A stretch of DNA of 64,000 nucleotides, from contig OY783199.1 in NCBI GenBank assembly GCA_963678675.1, positions 13,300,709 to 13,364,708 on the forward strand, written 5' to 3'. Every line of letters begins with the position of its first letter. The first letter of the stretch is position 1. The stretch comes from Xiphydria camelus. Its lineage: Eukaryota > Arthropoda > Insecta > Hymenoptera > Xiphydriidae. Below the pieces are notes generated by a model. The model saw nothing but the letters and a program-made list of their open reading frames with translations, did no database searches and was not told the DNA's origin. Position numbers and translations under genes: made by a program. Shown here one piece after another: positions 34,640-45,268 of the stretch.

Positions 34640-35140
34640 GTAGGTTTGTTCTTGTTACGTTGTACACTCGTGACAATTATTACCAAAATGTAGCAAGTGT
34701 AAGTAACAAGAATGAACCTATTATTTACGGATGACTGGTAACTAAAAATATAAATGGCGTGGGAGTATAAATAGAATGGAACTTTGTAGATTGGCGAACT
34801 ACATTTGAATCGTCGAAAATGATCAACGGCTATGCGGAACTGATACACATCGTCGTAGCCCGATCTAAATATATATTCTGACATTTAAATACCCCGGCAC
34901 ATCTGTATCCTTTTGTGAAAGCAATGCGTATCTCAGCTCGTAGTTGCCTACAAAGGAACTATTTTTAGATGCTACGCGTTGTAAATACACTTACATATAG
35001 AGTGAGGTACCGTAGCGTCTTAACAGATTCCTTGCATTCCACTCTAAACGAGATAGGTGTTCACATCTTTTTCGAGATATAAAAAACTCACAGAGCCTGG
35101 GAATGATATTAGGATGTATACCTCAAATATACGTTTCCAG
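34640..35140. other. Intronic spacer, nothing recognised
   Basis: AT-rich, no motif or repeat I can name. The minus-strand frame crossing 34435-34884 overlaps the MITE and has no domain. Confidence 0.45.
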
Positions 35141-35144
35141 TTAA

Positions 35145-35227
35145 CACGTTGACTGCGTTATCGGTCGTCGGGGACCGACAGCGACTTTCGTTCAGATACT
35201 CAATTTTTTGTTACCGCAGTCAAGGTG
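35145..35227. mobile_element. piggyBac-type mini-MITE
   Basis: 83 bases between TTAA sites (35141-35144 and 35228-35231). The ends are CACGTTGACTGCG and CGCAGTCAAGGTG, closely related to 29955-30033. It lies about 450 bases past the neurochondrin stop codon. Confidence 0.8.
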
Positions 35228-35672
35228 TTAAAGTATATACCTAAATAAACGCAGAATTGTTTTCTCCCAAAGAGCTATTCGATATGGACAGAGCAAAGAA
35301 TTATGAATTTAGATAAGCTAGAATACCAATGCGCAAAAAATTGATACCAAAAAACAGTGCTGTCTATGGAACGATATATTTATCGAGGCGATTGATACAT
35401 CGTTGCGATATACTCGTGTTTTAAAAATAATTAATAAAATTATGTAATTCGGAACGGGGGATCATCGATCGTTAACGAAGTAGACAATTGCATCACAGAA
35501 ATACGTTACATCCGTCGAGAAGCAATCTCTTCTTTCCCAGGCATGCGTTAGTTATGGTTTGTAAAAGATATCAACAGAATTATATACGAATTAAGACGAT
35601 ACGAAAAAAAATATCTCGCGCTCTTTCGGACGTTTCACGAGCAGCGAATAAGTTTTGCCAAAACGTACTAAT

Positions 35673-37901
35673 TTAATCCCCGAAGAGAAATTTGCCCAAC
35701 TCCATCATACGATGATTTCTGCATACAGTCAATGCGCCCGCCTTCTTTAGAACGGACGCCACACTATCGTCCGCCTTTACCAGGTGGCACAACAAATCCT
35801 CGTAAGCTGATTTGACGTTCGGCTGTAAGCTGCCGATCTTGACTTTCTTCAGAGTCTCGATGATTCCCTCCGCCCAGCCTGATTCGATCGCAAATTCCGA
35901 GAGCCACGGCACCATTTGCAATACCCCGGCCATAGTCTGCATCCCGAGGAACCAGAGTTCCATGATCTCCATCCAATGTTCCTTGTAAGTCATCGCGACT
36001 ACCAATTCGGTGGGATCGTTGCTCTCGTCGACGATATAAGCATCCCACAGGAATCTGATGGTAGCTTGGATGTAACGGCAGATGGAGAAGTCGTTCTTCT
36101 TAACGCGCTTCGCCTGCTGCTTCAGCAGCAGTAGTCCCAAGATCGCCATGTGTCCGTGAAGCACCAGATTTTCCGGAATTTGCTTGAGTTCTGGCAGATT
36201 ATTGAATATGAACTTTAGAAGGGAAACAAAGGTTTGCGACTCTTCGACCAATTTAGCTTCCAGGACAGTCACATTCATCAGTACGTTGCAGATGGACACC
36301 ATGGCGGCTCTAGAGTCCTTCATTTCTTCCAGCAAACGAGGATCCAGCTCTTTTTCCGGTTCCTTGAGTGCCTTCAGACGTTCGGAACGCGGGACAGGTG
36401 GTTTTTTGTAATGCACAATGGTCCAGTGATAAGACAAGCACTCGAAAAGAACCTCTTCTTGCTTATACTTGAGCAAGATCTTTCGCGCGTCTTCTTCTAC
36501 GGCGAGGTAGCACAAAGCGGGCAACATAAGTCGCAAAACATCGAGTTCACTCAAAGGATCGTGTTCCGCTGGTTCTCCGGACGACGATCCTTCGTCGGCC
36601 TTCGCGCCCGTTTTGGCTTTCTCTGCTAGTTTCCTGTTACGATACGCATAAAACGTATCATTGGCCACTGTCAGCATGTAAGGCAGAATAGAGTAGACCT
36701 GAGGACGCATAGCGGATGTTTCTTGAGCGAGCCAAGCTGCTAGGACTCTCACCATCGCACAAACAAAGACGCGTTCCTTGGTATCCGTTAGATCTTTCAT
36801 CTTTGAGATATTCACCAATAGTCCGATGACCGCAGAGAAGGCACCCTTCAGAGCGGTGTACAAAGATTGCTTTTCCTTTTGCTCTAGGTCCAACTGATCG
36901 GTAGCTATAAAGGTCAAAGAGATCTCAAGGATGACGAAGCAGGCGGTGACTAATTCGGCGTTCGCGATAACGGATTTCAACTGTTTCCCCTCTAATTGCA
37001 TTCTAACTTCGATGCAAGCCAATTGAATCAACAGTAAAAAGAACACCTTAGGCTTTTCTTCATCGCTCAGCGTCCATTCCACGCCCAAGACGTCCAGTGT
37101 CACTGAAGCAAGTTTCAAAGCAGGATCTCTTTGATTTTTTCCAATTTTTGACTGAAGGATATCGTTCAGCCCTTTGAAGATGCTCTGTGGCCACGTTTCT
37201 TCCTTTGCTGACTCCGCTATCCCGTCTCTCCGGCACGAGAATAACAGAGCCTGCAGAATGGTGCACAACTCGAATTTCCTCTCTTCGTGATCCGTTTCAA
37301 AGTCCAGCGCAATTTTGTTCATGATCACGTGAAAAGGCGCCATGTCCGTCGCATCCCAAGCTTCAGGGCCGAATCGTCCTACCAGCGTCACCAAAATGTT
37401 CAATGCTTCGTCGGTCTGAAAACTCTTTTCTGAATAGATCTCACACATCTTTGGTATTGCTTTTTGCTCAATCAGTGCCTTCTGACCAGGCGGATATTGC
37501 GCTATGTTTTGCAAGCAAGTGTATGCTTCGCTGACGATGATCAGCATATCATCCGGAGCATCCTCATCCGCTCGGGATACGATCTCTAAAAGTGATGGAA
37601 CATGGCCAACCATGTCAGGATGGGATGCTAATTCTGGTTCTCTGCAAAATGCAGACACAATGGATAGCGCTACCGACTTGTAGACTTGGGGTGGACAGTC
37701 CACTGGGACATCATCGCTGGATAATAATTTTCGCAGAAATTTAGCTCCAATCGCCTCAAAGAGAAGTTTCTTAGTGAGCGGTGTACAGTCCTTTCCATCG
37801 ACTAATTTCGTTATCATAAACAGAGCGGCAAATTTCTCAGAGTCAGTGCTGACCATCTTCAGCATGGCGACACATTTCTTCACACTCTCCGGGACACTCA
37901 T
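35673..37901 (-). CDS. NCDN: Neurochondrin homologue
   Basis: A single-exon frame of 742 residues, close to vertebrate neurochondrin (about 730). Recognisable stretches are SEKFAALFMITKLVDGKDC, KKLLFEAIGAKFLRKLL, DCPPQVYKSVALSIVSAFC and the downstream Leu-rich helical (armadillo-like) repeats, with LPALCYLAVEEDARKILLKY and the C-terminal MELGKFLFG. I start at ATG 37901 (MSVPESVKKC). The open frame runs 11 codons further up, but only from a TTG. In vertebrates the protein is cytoplasmic, enriched in neurons, and linked to neurite outgrowth and receptor/CaMKII regulation; its role in this animal is inferred from that. The whole gene lies in the first intron of NANP and is read in the same direction. 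No frame damage is visible. Confidence 0.9.
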   Translation of the reverse strand: MSVPESVKKCVAMLKMVSTDSEKFAALFMITKLVDGKDCTPLTKKLLFEAIGAKFLRKLLSSDDVPVDCPPQVYKSVALSIVSAFCREPELASHPDMVGHVPSLLEIVSRADEDAPDDMLIIVSEAYTCLQNIAQYPPGQKALIEQKAIPKMCEIYSEKSFQTDEALNILVTLVGRFGPEAWDATDMAPFHVIMNKIALDFETDHEERKFELCTILQALLFSCRRDGIAESAKEETWPQSIFKGLNDILQSKIGKNQRDPALKLASVTLDVLGVEWTLSDEEKPKVFFLLLIQLACIEVRMQLEGKQLKSVIANAELVTACFVILEISLTFIATDQLDLEQKEKQSLYTALKGAFSAVIGLLVNISKMKDLTDTKERVFVCAMVRVLAAWLAQETSAMRPQVYSILPYMLTVANDTFYAYRNRKLAEKAKTGAKADEGSSSGEPAEHDPLSELDVLRLMLPALCYLAVEEDARKILLKYKQEEVLFECLSYHWTIVHYKKPPVPRSERLKALKEPEKELDPRLLEEMKDSRAAMVSICNVLMNVTVLEAKLVEESQTFVSLLKFIFNNLPELKQIPENLVLHGHMAILGLLLLKQQAKRVKKNDFSICRYIQATIRFLWDAYIVDESNDPTELVVAMTYKEHWMEIMELWFLGMQTMAGVLQMVPWLSEFAIESGWAEGIIETLKKVKIGSLQPNVKSAYEDLLCHLVKADDSVASVLKKAGALTVCRNHRMMELGKFLFGD

Positions 37902-39103
37902 TTTCTCAGTTCTTCCTTTCAATTCACCACGCAATTTGGAATTCGCTTATTAAAACCTATTTAATCGAAAGAGGGAATATAATCTGGATTTTCAGCGTCC
38001 CTTGCCTTTATTTAGCGTTCCAGGTGTGACGTTTGTTCAAGAGAATTGATAGCCACAAAAAATGTAGCGATACTTCATTCACAGGTACGCCTTTCGTGTG
38101 CCACAGCTGAAAGCCAACTGGCACTTCTCCCAACGTAAGCTTCTCCACGCTAGCCTTGCCCTTTGACACGCTCTCTCTGAAGGATGGAAATAACTTTACA
38201 TACATTCAAGTCTGGTGCTAGTCGGAGATGTATATCCGTCTTCACGGCAGTGATCCTAGTGGGAAGTATAGCCCGTAACGTGGCAAATTGTTGTAGCTTT
38301 AATTATTTCGCACTTTTAATATCTACGACGCGTCATTCCACTTCTTCGCTTAATGTTTCTGTCTAAGATCAGAGAGCAATCCCACCTTCGACTCAACAAA
38401 AACACTTTTGATCAACAAATGCTAAGCACACTCGGAGAAGCTGGATAGCCGAAAAGCGTTAAACTTTCGTTTTTTATAAAATCACAGTTCCAATCGTAAT
38501 TTTTAAACGTCACACAGTCTTTCACGGAGTACAAGTCTGAAGCAGGTAACCTTGCCCACTTTTCACCTCGAAAGTAACCTCTTCAGATGCGGTAGATCAC
38601 CGTAGTTCGTATCCACGTCGTCGTCATTCGTATTCAACAGCAGGCAAGCATGAGACGAAAAGTAAATGCAACGAACTGTAAAGAAGTGAGTAGGTGCACA
38701 CGTAGTTCACGATTTCTATTTCGTTTACCGCGTGGAAGAGGGTAATGCGCTGCTATTACTGCTGCTGCTGGATTGGTTAAAAATAGTCGCCGTCAAGAAA
38801 CCACTATATTGGGATCCGTCTCGCGTTACACGCGCTGCTATTTCCGGCGCCCCGTGTAAGTATGTATCCGTGAATAAAGAGATCGAGGGAAAAGCACGAA
38901 TAACCATCGCGTTGAACCGTCATGCGAACTGACTTTTGAGTGCACGATCTTTTCGCGTCGTCTGCTGACGCGCGTGACCTCTCGTGTCCTTCGTCCCACC
39001 TCGTTACAATGAAGGTAAGCTTTTTACCTACCTATTCTGCTCGGAACGCTTTCTATCGTGAAAATAGGAATAAATCATTGAAATTGGCTATTGAAATGTA
39101 TAC
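37902..39103. other. Upstream region of neurochondrin within the NANP intron
   Basis: It should contain the neurochondrin 5' UTR and promoter. I see no clear TATA box. A minus-strand frame at 38008-38205 (65 codons) has no recognisable similarity and may be UTR. A short CTG run lies near 38760. Bases 39005-39103 lead from the exon 1 donor into the intron. Confidence 0.4.
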
Positions 39104-39217
39104 CTTTCTACAGGCGAGATTGTCCCCATTTCTGGTTTCGATGAGGGTGTTGTCCAAATCGAAAAAGATCGTGGTGACAGAGGTGCTCGAACTGTTTTTC
39201 GTACGGAACGCCGTCAT
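39104..39217 (-). CDS. NANP: NANP-like HAD protein, first exon
   Basis: The minus-strand ATG at 39217 opens 38 codons. They contain the HAD nucleophile motif (TIFFDLDNTLIETR, with the two Asp of DLDNT) and end GDNLACRK at a GTATAC donor. Phase 0 and the residues at the junction fit exon 2 (30094-30577), where the family normally continues with LAE. Together the exons give 199 residues, about four fifths of the usual length. The 8.5-kb intron between them contains the whole neurochondrin gene on the same strand. The alternative, that this is the start of a different HAD gene, is less likely because only this split supplies the missing motif I. Confidence 0.75.
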
Positions 39218-39472
39218 TATCACAGATGATCGGCAGGGGCTTCTTGCTCAGTCTCGATTGTTGGCTGTATGACGTTTTGCTCGTTGGGGAACGAGACAAC
39301 ATGAGACTTATGCTTGAAATAACAGCGCTCTTCCTTGGGGAAAGAGGAGAGAAAGAATGGGACAGGAGAGGTGTACTTATCGTCGTCGTACGTCACAACG
39401 CGTCGCGTCCATCTCCTTACTTTCCGTTCATCACACTTTCCACCTCCTGCTGACACCAATATGAAAATGCCA

Positions 39473-39615
39473 AATTTTGACGTCTGAAGGCACCACTATC
39501 GTGTTGTTCCTCTTGGCGTGAAATTCAAATAATCAAATATTGTATTTTGACGTCTGAAGGCACTACTTGTATCGCGTGGTTCCTCTCGACACGAAATTGA
39601 AATAATGAAATATTG
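39473..39615 (+). repeat. Two-copy tandem repeat
   Basis: Two adjacent units of about 72 bases, each beginning ATTTTGACGTCTGAAGGCAC and ending AATATTGT. They are about 85-90% alike by eye and lie upstream of NANP exon 1, next to the left end of the 7-kb foldback element. Confidence 0.75.
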
Positions 39616-40857
39616 TTTTACCGCATGTCTGCGATCAAACAGCATATAGCAAAACTGCGAGTTTTGCATGGCACCTCCTTATCTACCGGGTGTTAGGCTA
39701 TGTTGTGGCCATAGGACGATATGGTACGTAGCGATTTGTAGACTCTAGGTTATACGCTATTGGTCGGAGACGTAAGCACGCCGAACGATTGGCTCTGCTA
39801 TCGTCGGCTGACGGCAATCGTCGCGAGAGAAGTTCCCTAGGGCGTAGGCACCTAGCAGACGAGAAAGTATGGCGGTTGACGCGTACGATTGTTTACAAAG
39901 TGGAATTTTTCGGAGCAATTGTATTTTTTGGAAATAAAACGTGGTTTTCAAAGTTAATAAAATATTTCCAATTTGCGAAACGATTTCCTTCGCGTTTATT
40001 TCGATCCTCGGACGCGCTTATTAATAAAAAGTAAAAATACAGTTAAATCGGAGTAATGAAGGAAGGGTGATAAATCTTAGGATAAATGTAAAATAATTAA
40101 CGAGTTGTAGAGGCAAGTGAACCGACGTGGAAGATTACAGTGACCAGGTAGTTCTCAGGATTTTTGAGTAGGGTAAGTGTAACGATAAATCAAGAGGAAT
40201 AACAAAAAATGAATTGTTTTGAAGTCATTCAATTTCTTTATACTTTACAAAGGTAATAATGTTACAAAAATTATTCGTAGAATTAGAGAAAGTGATGAAT
40301 TCTTCATGGAAATGACTTCGACTATGGACGAAGCAACACGAGGCTAAACCAATGTATGACGGAAGAGTTCGACGATGTGCATCAGCCTCCATGGAGAAAT
40401 GTGCCAAAGACGAAGGACGATTGGTGTGCCGCTCATGAGTTTGAAACAAATGAAACGTAAGATATTATTCATACAGAAAAAGAATGTAGTGCAGGTATTG
40501 ATTTACCAGTACGACTCACATTACCATCCGCTAACCAACGATATGGAATATTTCAGCAAGTATCGATAACCAGGACCATGGTGAATGATTATGTTTCGCA
40601 AGTGTGCCTGCGATCAGCAACCTGATCGAGTGCTTTGTAAGAGCCTGGGTTGGTGCCTCCCGCAGTAGTGTCAGATTACTCCTGACTGCAATCCTCCCTC
40701 ATTTCACTCTGTGTCATTCAACAATGAGCATCAACTCCCCCGGAGGACACGAAAAGCTGTAACACCAGGAAGACCGTGAAAGGTTAATAAAATTATGGAA
40801 AGCGATACCACGAATGTAAGCAAATCCTTTTCATAACATTTTGTGGAAAACTCCTTG

Positions 40858-41180
40858 AAATTTGAACGGCCAGATGTATCTCGACATTCTGAGATATTTA
40901 GTAATACCGTTGCTTCGAAACATCGAAGAAGAAGTAAGTATTAGTAGAACGCAGTCACGTTATTACAGTCCCGTGGTAAACTATTGAAAATCGACAATTT
41001 AATTACTGTTACTTACAGATCGGAGCCCAGATGTATTTTCAACATGACGGCGCTCCCGCGCACTCGACGATACGAGTCCGGCGATTCCTGGACGGGGAAT
41101 TCCCCAACCGTTGGTCAGGAAAAGGGGTCCAATTCCGTTGCCGCCGCGATCGCCCAACCTGACGCCGATGGATGTTACAG
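40858..41180 (+). pseudogene. DDE transposase fragment, two exons, in the hairpin loop
   Basis: Exon text LNGQMYLDILRYLVIPLLRN is followed by a clean intron (GTAAGT at 40934, TTACAG ending 41018). The next exon has MYFQHDGAPAHSTIRVRRFL and GEFPNRW. HDGAPAH is the second catalytic Asp block of Tc1/mariner-like DDE transposases. After about 41127 the reading shifts frame: the conserved P-P-RSPNLTPMD text continues one base off. Upstream and downstream domains are missing. It complements the fragment in the outer element's loop, which has the N- and C-terminal parts but lacks this middle. Confidence 0.75.
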
Positions 41181-42272
41181 CTTTTCGCATCCTCCGGGGG
41201 AGTTGATGCTCGTTGTTGCGATCTCAGCATTTCACCACCGTTTGGATTATTGCTCGACTGAGCAGGGAAATCATTTAGAACGTATCCTGTAAAGATGAAG
41301 CAACGGTGAGTTTTCCACAAAATGTTATGAAAAGAATTTGCTTACATTCGTGGTATCGTTTTCCATAATTTTATTAACCGTTCACGGTCTTCCTGATGTT
41401 ACAGCTTTTCGTGTCCTCCGGGGGAGTTGATGCTCGTTGTTGAATGACAGTGAAACGAGGGAGGATTTCAGTTGGGAGCAATCTGACATTACTGCGTGAG
41501 GCACCAACCCAGGCTCTTACAAAGCACTCGATCAGGTTGCCGATCGCAGGCACACTTGCAAAACATAAAGTCTTTCACCATGGTCCTGGTTATCGATACT
41601 TGCTGAAAAATTCCATATCGTTGGTTAGCGGATGGTAATGTGAGTCGTACTGGTAAATAAATACCTGCAATACATTCTTTTTCTGTATGAATAATATCTT
41701 ACGTTTCATTTATTTCAAACTCATGAGCGGCACACCAATCGTCCTTCGTCTTTGGCACATTTCTCCGTGGAGGCTGATGCATATCGTCGAACTCTTCCGT
41801 CATCCATTGGTTTTGCGTCGTGTTGCTTCGTCCATAGTCGGTCATTTCAATGAAGAATTCATCACTTTCTCTAATTCTACGAATAATTTTTGTAACATTA
41901 TTGCCTTTGTAAAGTATACAGAAATTGAATGACTTCAAAACAATTCATTTTTGTTATTCCTCTTGATTTATCGTTACACTTACCCTACTCAAAAATCTTG
42001 AGAACTGCCTGGTCACTGTAATCTTCTACGTCGGTTCACTTGTCTCTACAACTCGTTAATTATTTTACATTTAACCTAAGACTTATCACCCTTCCTTCAT
42101 TACTTCGATTTAACTGTATTTTTACTTTTTATTAATAAGCGCATCCGAGGATCGAAATAAACGCGAAGGAAATTGTTTCGTGAAAATGGAAATATTTTAT
42201 TAACTTTGAAAATCACGTTTTATTTCCAAAAAATACAATTGCTCCGAAAATTCCACTTTGTAAACAAACGTA

Positions 42273-42485
42273 CACCCGTGCTCACGAAATCTGTCGTTGG
42301 TGACTTTTTTTAAACCTTATTTTTAAACGTACTAACCAGCGAACAATTAATTCTCATGCCCTCATTAGCTACGGTGACGTCTACTCTCGTTAATGAAAGC
42401 ACGAGGATTGATTAATCATTGGTTAGTACGTTTAAAAATAACATTTAAAAAAAGTCACCAGCGACAGATTCCGTGAGCCCGGGTG
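42273..42485. mobile_element. 213-bp MITE in the inner element's right arm
   Basis: Flanked by TA. The ends are CACCCGTGCTCACGAAATCT and the complement finishing CGTGAGCCCGGGTG, with paired GACTTTTTTTAAA and ACGTACTAACCA words inside. The opposite arm reads straight through this point, which defines the insertion exactly. Confidence 0.8.
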
Positions 42486-42694
42486 TATGTGTCAACCGCC
42501 ATACTTTCTCGTCTGCTAGGTGCCTACGCCTTAGGGAACTTCTCTCGCGACGATTGCCGTCTGCTGACGATAGCAGAGCCAATCGTTCGGCGTGCTTGCG
42601 TCTCTGACCAATAGCGTACAACCTAGAGTCTACAAATCGCTACGTATACCATATCGTTCTATGGCCACAACATAGCCTAACACCCGGTATGTAG

Positions 42695-43060
42695 GTATAG
42701 TCGGACTGGCAAAAGAGTCGTCTTCGGGAGAGTTCGGAGCTATGCTCCCCCACCATGTGGCGTCTCCCACTCTGTCATTGTCGCATGCGCATAGCGGTGA
42801 TCATACATGGGGATCCGCATTCATCAGGTCGATCCAGAGGGCGCCAGCACTGTTGGTCCTCCGAGTTATCATGTAATTGGTCGAATTCGGCGTCCATGAC
42901 ACTTTATTTGAAACTCGAACCAATCAGATTAGAGGGGACCAGCGATCTTGGCGCCAAAGTTTCTCGAGTGTGCATCCCCATTACTCCGCCAGTGATCCCC
43001 CGTAGTGGGGGAACGTTGCTTCGAGCTTTCCCGAAGACGACTCTTTTGCCAGTCCGACAG
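42695..43060. mobile_element. 366-bp TIR element next to the inner foldback
   Basis: TCGGACTGGCAAAAGAGTCG continuing TCTTCGGGA is mirrored by TCCCGAAGACGACTCTTTTG. The 7-base word TATGTAG stands on both sides (42688-42694, 43061-43067) and may be the target duplication. The interior is GC-richer than its surroundings and contains no gene. Confidence 0.7.
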
Positions 43061-43306
43061 TATGTAGTGCCATCCAATGGAGAGTCAGCGTGGTAGTGTC
43101 ATTGCGCATGCGAAATCATCCGCGGTGTCGGCGTCTGCGAGCTGTCAGTTCGGTTCGCGCGTGATTTTTTCGTTAAGAATTCGTTAGCGTGTAACGTTAA
43201 CGTGCTTTATTAATTAAAACATTCGGGGCAAAATCTTTGGAATAAGGACTTACGAGCGGGAAATAAGGATTACCCAGCTTCTCCTGCATAGAAGGGTAAG
43301 TATTAA

Positions 43307-43720
43307 CCCTTCTAGTGCCGGACGACGATATATATCGTCGTTCGCTCAGGACTGATATTGGTTATTTTATTAAAAATGATTGAAAATGTAATACTTATAC
43401 TTCATACTACGTGACCTACATAAAACTATGATGAAACGATGATTATTGTTATGTGCAAATATTGTTTGTAGAAGAGGGACTTGTTTATATGTTTTTCATC
43501 ATGTTTAATATTTATGTTATTCGTATGATTTTCAATATATATTGAAATACAATTGACATAATATTATTTTCTCTTTCTTCCGTAATACGCTGCATTTTGA
43601 ATTTTTTAAATGTCCTTCTTAGTTTGGTTTTTATGAGCTTTTTCCTAAACTTAGTAAATTCTTCAAATTCGTCCGGTTATCTTCGCATAAATGCACGGTT
43701 TTCGCTCGGCACTAAAAGGG
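43307..43720. mobile_element. piggyBac-type MITE, 414 bp
   Basis: Flanked by TTAA (43303-43306, 43721-43724). The ends CCCTTCTAGTGCCGG and CGGCACTAAAAGGG have the CCCTT start of piggyBac-group elements. The opposite arm of the host element has a single TTAA here, proving the insertion. No transposase. Confidence 0.85.
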
Positions 43721-44539
43721 TTAATAGCTAATTTAATGAAATTATTTGCAGGAGGCAGATAGATGAATAAGTTTCTTTATTGTCTCATATGCTCGTCTTT
43801 CATAGAGTTACAGATCCTGCGTTATCGATGTAGCCAGGATGGAAGAATTACCTGGAGGAGGTACGTGAGGTTCAGGAAGGCCAGATATTCCATTGACTCG
43901 GAGGTGAAGTAACATGGAAAGGAGACTAGAGGCATTGGTCAGCGCGGCAGCTTAGCTATCGAGTGAGTAACGTCCCTGACTTTAACAGTAGTCAGCGAAA
44001 AAAAAATTAATATTTTATAAGGAGTATTACATCGAATTCGTATTTCAGATCAAAGGAAGGAGCATAAGATCTGGTGCCCCGTGGGCTATGTCGCAGGACC
44101 ATGCAGAGCAATCCAGTCGTCATAGAAGATTTGGCTCCACATCTCCAGAAGACTCTTCGACAACGATATCCACCATTTGAGAGGAATGTGCATGTTTTCT
44201 CCAGTGCATTGGCCATGCAATTTCTACAATAATGCTCTGCATGATATTGTTCCTTTTCTATTCTCTTTTAAATATCGCGTTTTTCTGTTATCTATATTCT
44301 GGTGATATTTATACACACTTTAATCTCTTTGTCTACTTATATTTTTACTTACGATGTTCCTTTTCTCAATTTAGCCTATAAGATTATGTCTGTTCTTTCC
44401 TGCATCTCTATGTGTGTACGTTACCTTTTTTTAATCTGGCTAATAAATTAATTTTTCCATATTTCATCTTTGGTTGCAAAACCGTGGAGTTTTTGAGAAT
44501 TAATAAGATTTTTCCACCAGAAAATTTTCCTCCGTTACA

Positions 44540-45121
44540 GTGACGCTGATATGTTCCAAAATTGTTACCGTGGTAATTGATAACCTATGCTATCGAGTGC
44601 AATCCTTGCGATTTTTAATTGGTTTTTTTATAACGAAAATTGTTCGCTATACAAATGAGGAGAAAGCAGAGCTCATGCTCTTGCTAGGGCACTGTAGTCT
44701 GAGGGAGACGAGTAGGATTTTCCGGCAGCGTCACCCGATGAGACCAGGTCCCAGCAAGTGCATGCTTGGCAAATTGCTAAGAAAGTTCCATCGGACGGGT
44801 TCAACAGCGAATCATACAAGTTTGGGACGTCCTTCCATCGGGGACCTAAACTGCGAGGTAGTCGTCCTCATTTCCGTTGCAGAGGAAATGCAGCTATCGT
44901 TGAGGTGTATCAAGAGGGATACTGGGGTGTCGAAGACGACAATTCACAAAAGATCCTCATTTCTCTCGATTTTTTCCTCTGGGACCACCTGAAGAGGAGA
45001 ATCTTCTTCAACGGGGGGCAGAGTAACGGAACCGAGGAGTTGAAATGCCGCATTCGTGCAGAGTGTGCGGCACTAACGGCGGAGACCTTACAAAAGGTCT
45101 GCCGAAGTTTCTACAGACGAG
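44540..45121 (+). pseudogene. DUF4817/DDE transposase with deleted core
   Basis: The N-terminal part (about 44640-44960) is a helix-turn-helix of the DUF4817 type (YTNEEKAELMLLLGHCSLRE), then FRQRHPMRPGP, a Gly-Arg-Pro linker, and a second HTH ending GVSKTTIHK. It is joined directly, with a frame change, to the C-terminal text LDFFLWDHLKRRIFFNGG and EELKCRIRAECAALTAETLQ. The DDE catalytic core between TIHK and LDFFLW is deleted. This kind of transposase is abundant in insects, ants included. It lies in the loop of the outer foldback element and is terminated by a small MITE insertion. It is not functional as it stands. Confidence 0.8.
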
Positions 45122-45124
45122 TTA

Positions 45125-45268
45125 GGGGCCATCCATATATTACGTAAAACGTTTGATGGGGAGGTGGGTGTGAATATTTCTTACACTGTATGTACAAGTA
45201 TCTTACACTGGGGGGAGGAGGGGTCGAAAAGAGGCCAAAAACGTCTTACGTAATATATGGATGGCCCC
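45125..45268. mobile_element. 144-bp Harbinger-like MITE
   Basis: Flanked by the 3-base repeat TTA. The ends are GGGGCCATCCATATATTACG and its complement. A 3-base TWA duplication with GGGGCC-type ends suggests the PIF/Harbinger group. It sits at the 3' end of the transposase remnant. Confidence 0.8.

Larger units (their letters stand above)
39686..42687. mobile_element. 3-kb foldback transposon nested in the left arm
   Basis: The ends are CCGGGTGTTAGGC and the complement GCCTAACACCCGG, flanked by TA. Arms of about 1.2 kb (39686-40855 and 41305-42687) are mirror copies at about 90% by eye. The loop carries a piece of DDE transposase (40858-41180). The right arm holds a further 213-base insert (42273-42485). 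The frames 40225-40449 minus and 41687-41932 plus are the same arm sequence read twice. Confidence 0.75.

Noticed and set aside
35673..37934. Neurochondrin start at 37934
   Set aside because: That position is a TTG; the first ATG in frame is 37901.
38008..38205. 65-codon minus-strand frame upstream of neurochondrin
   Set aside because: No similarity recognised; could be 5' UTR or chance.
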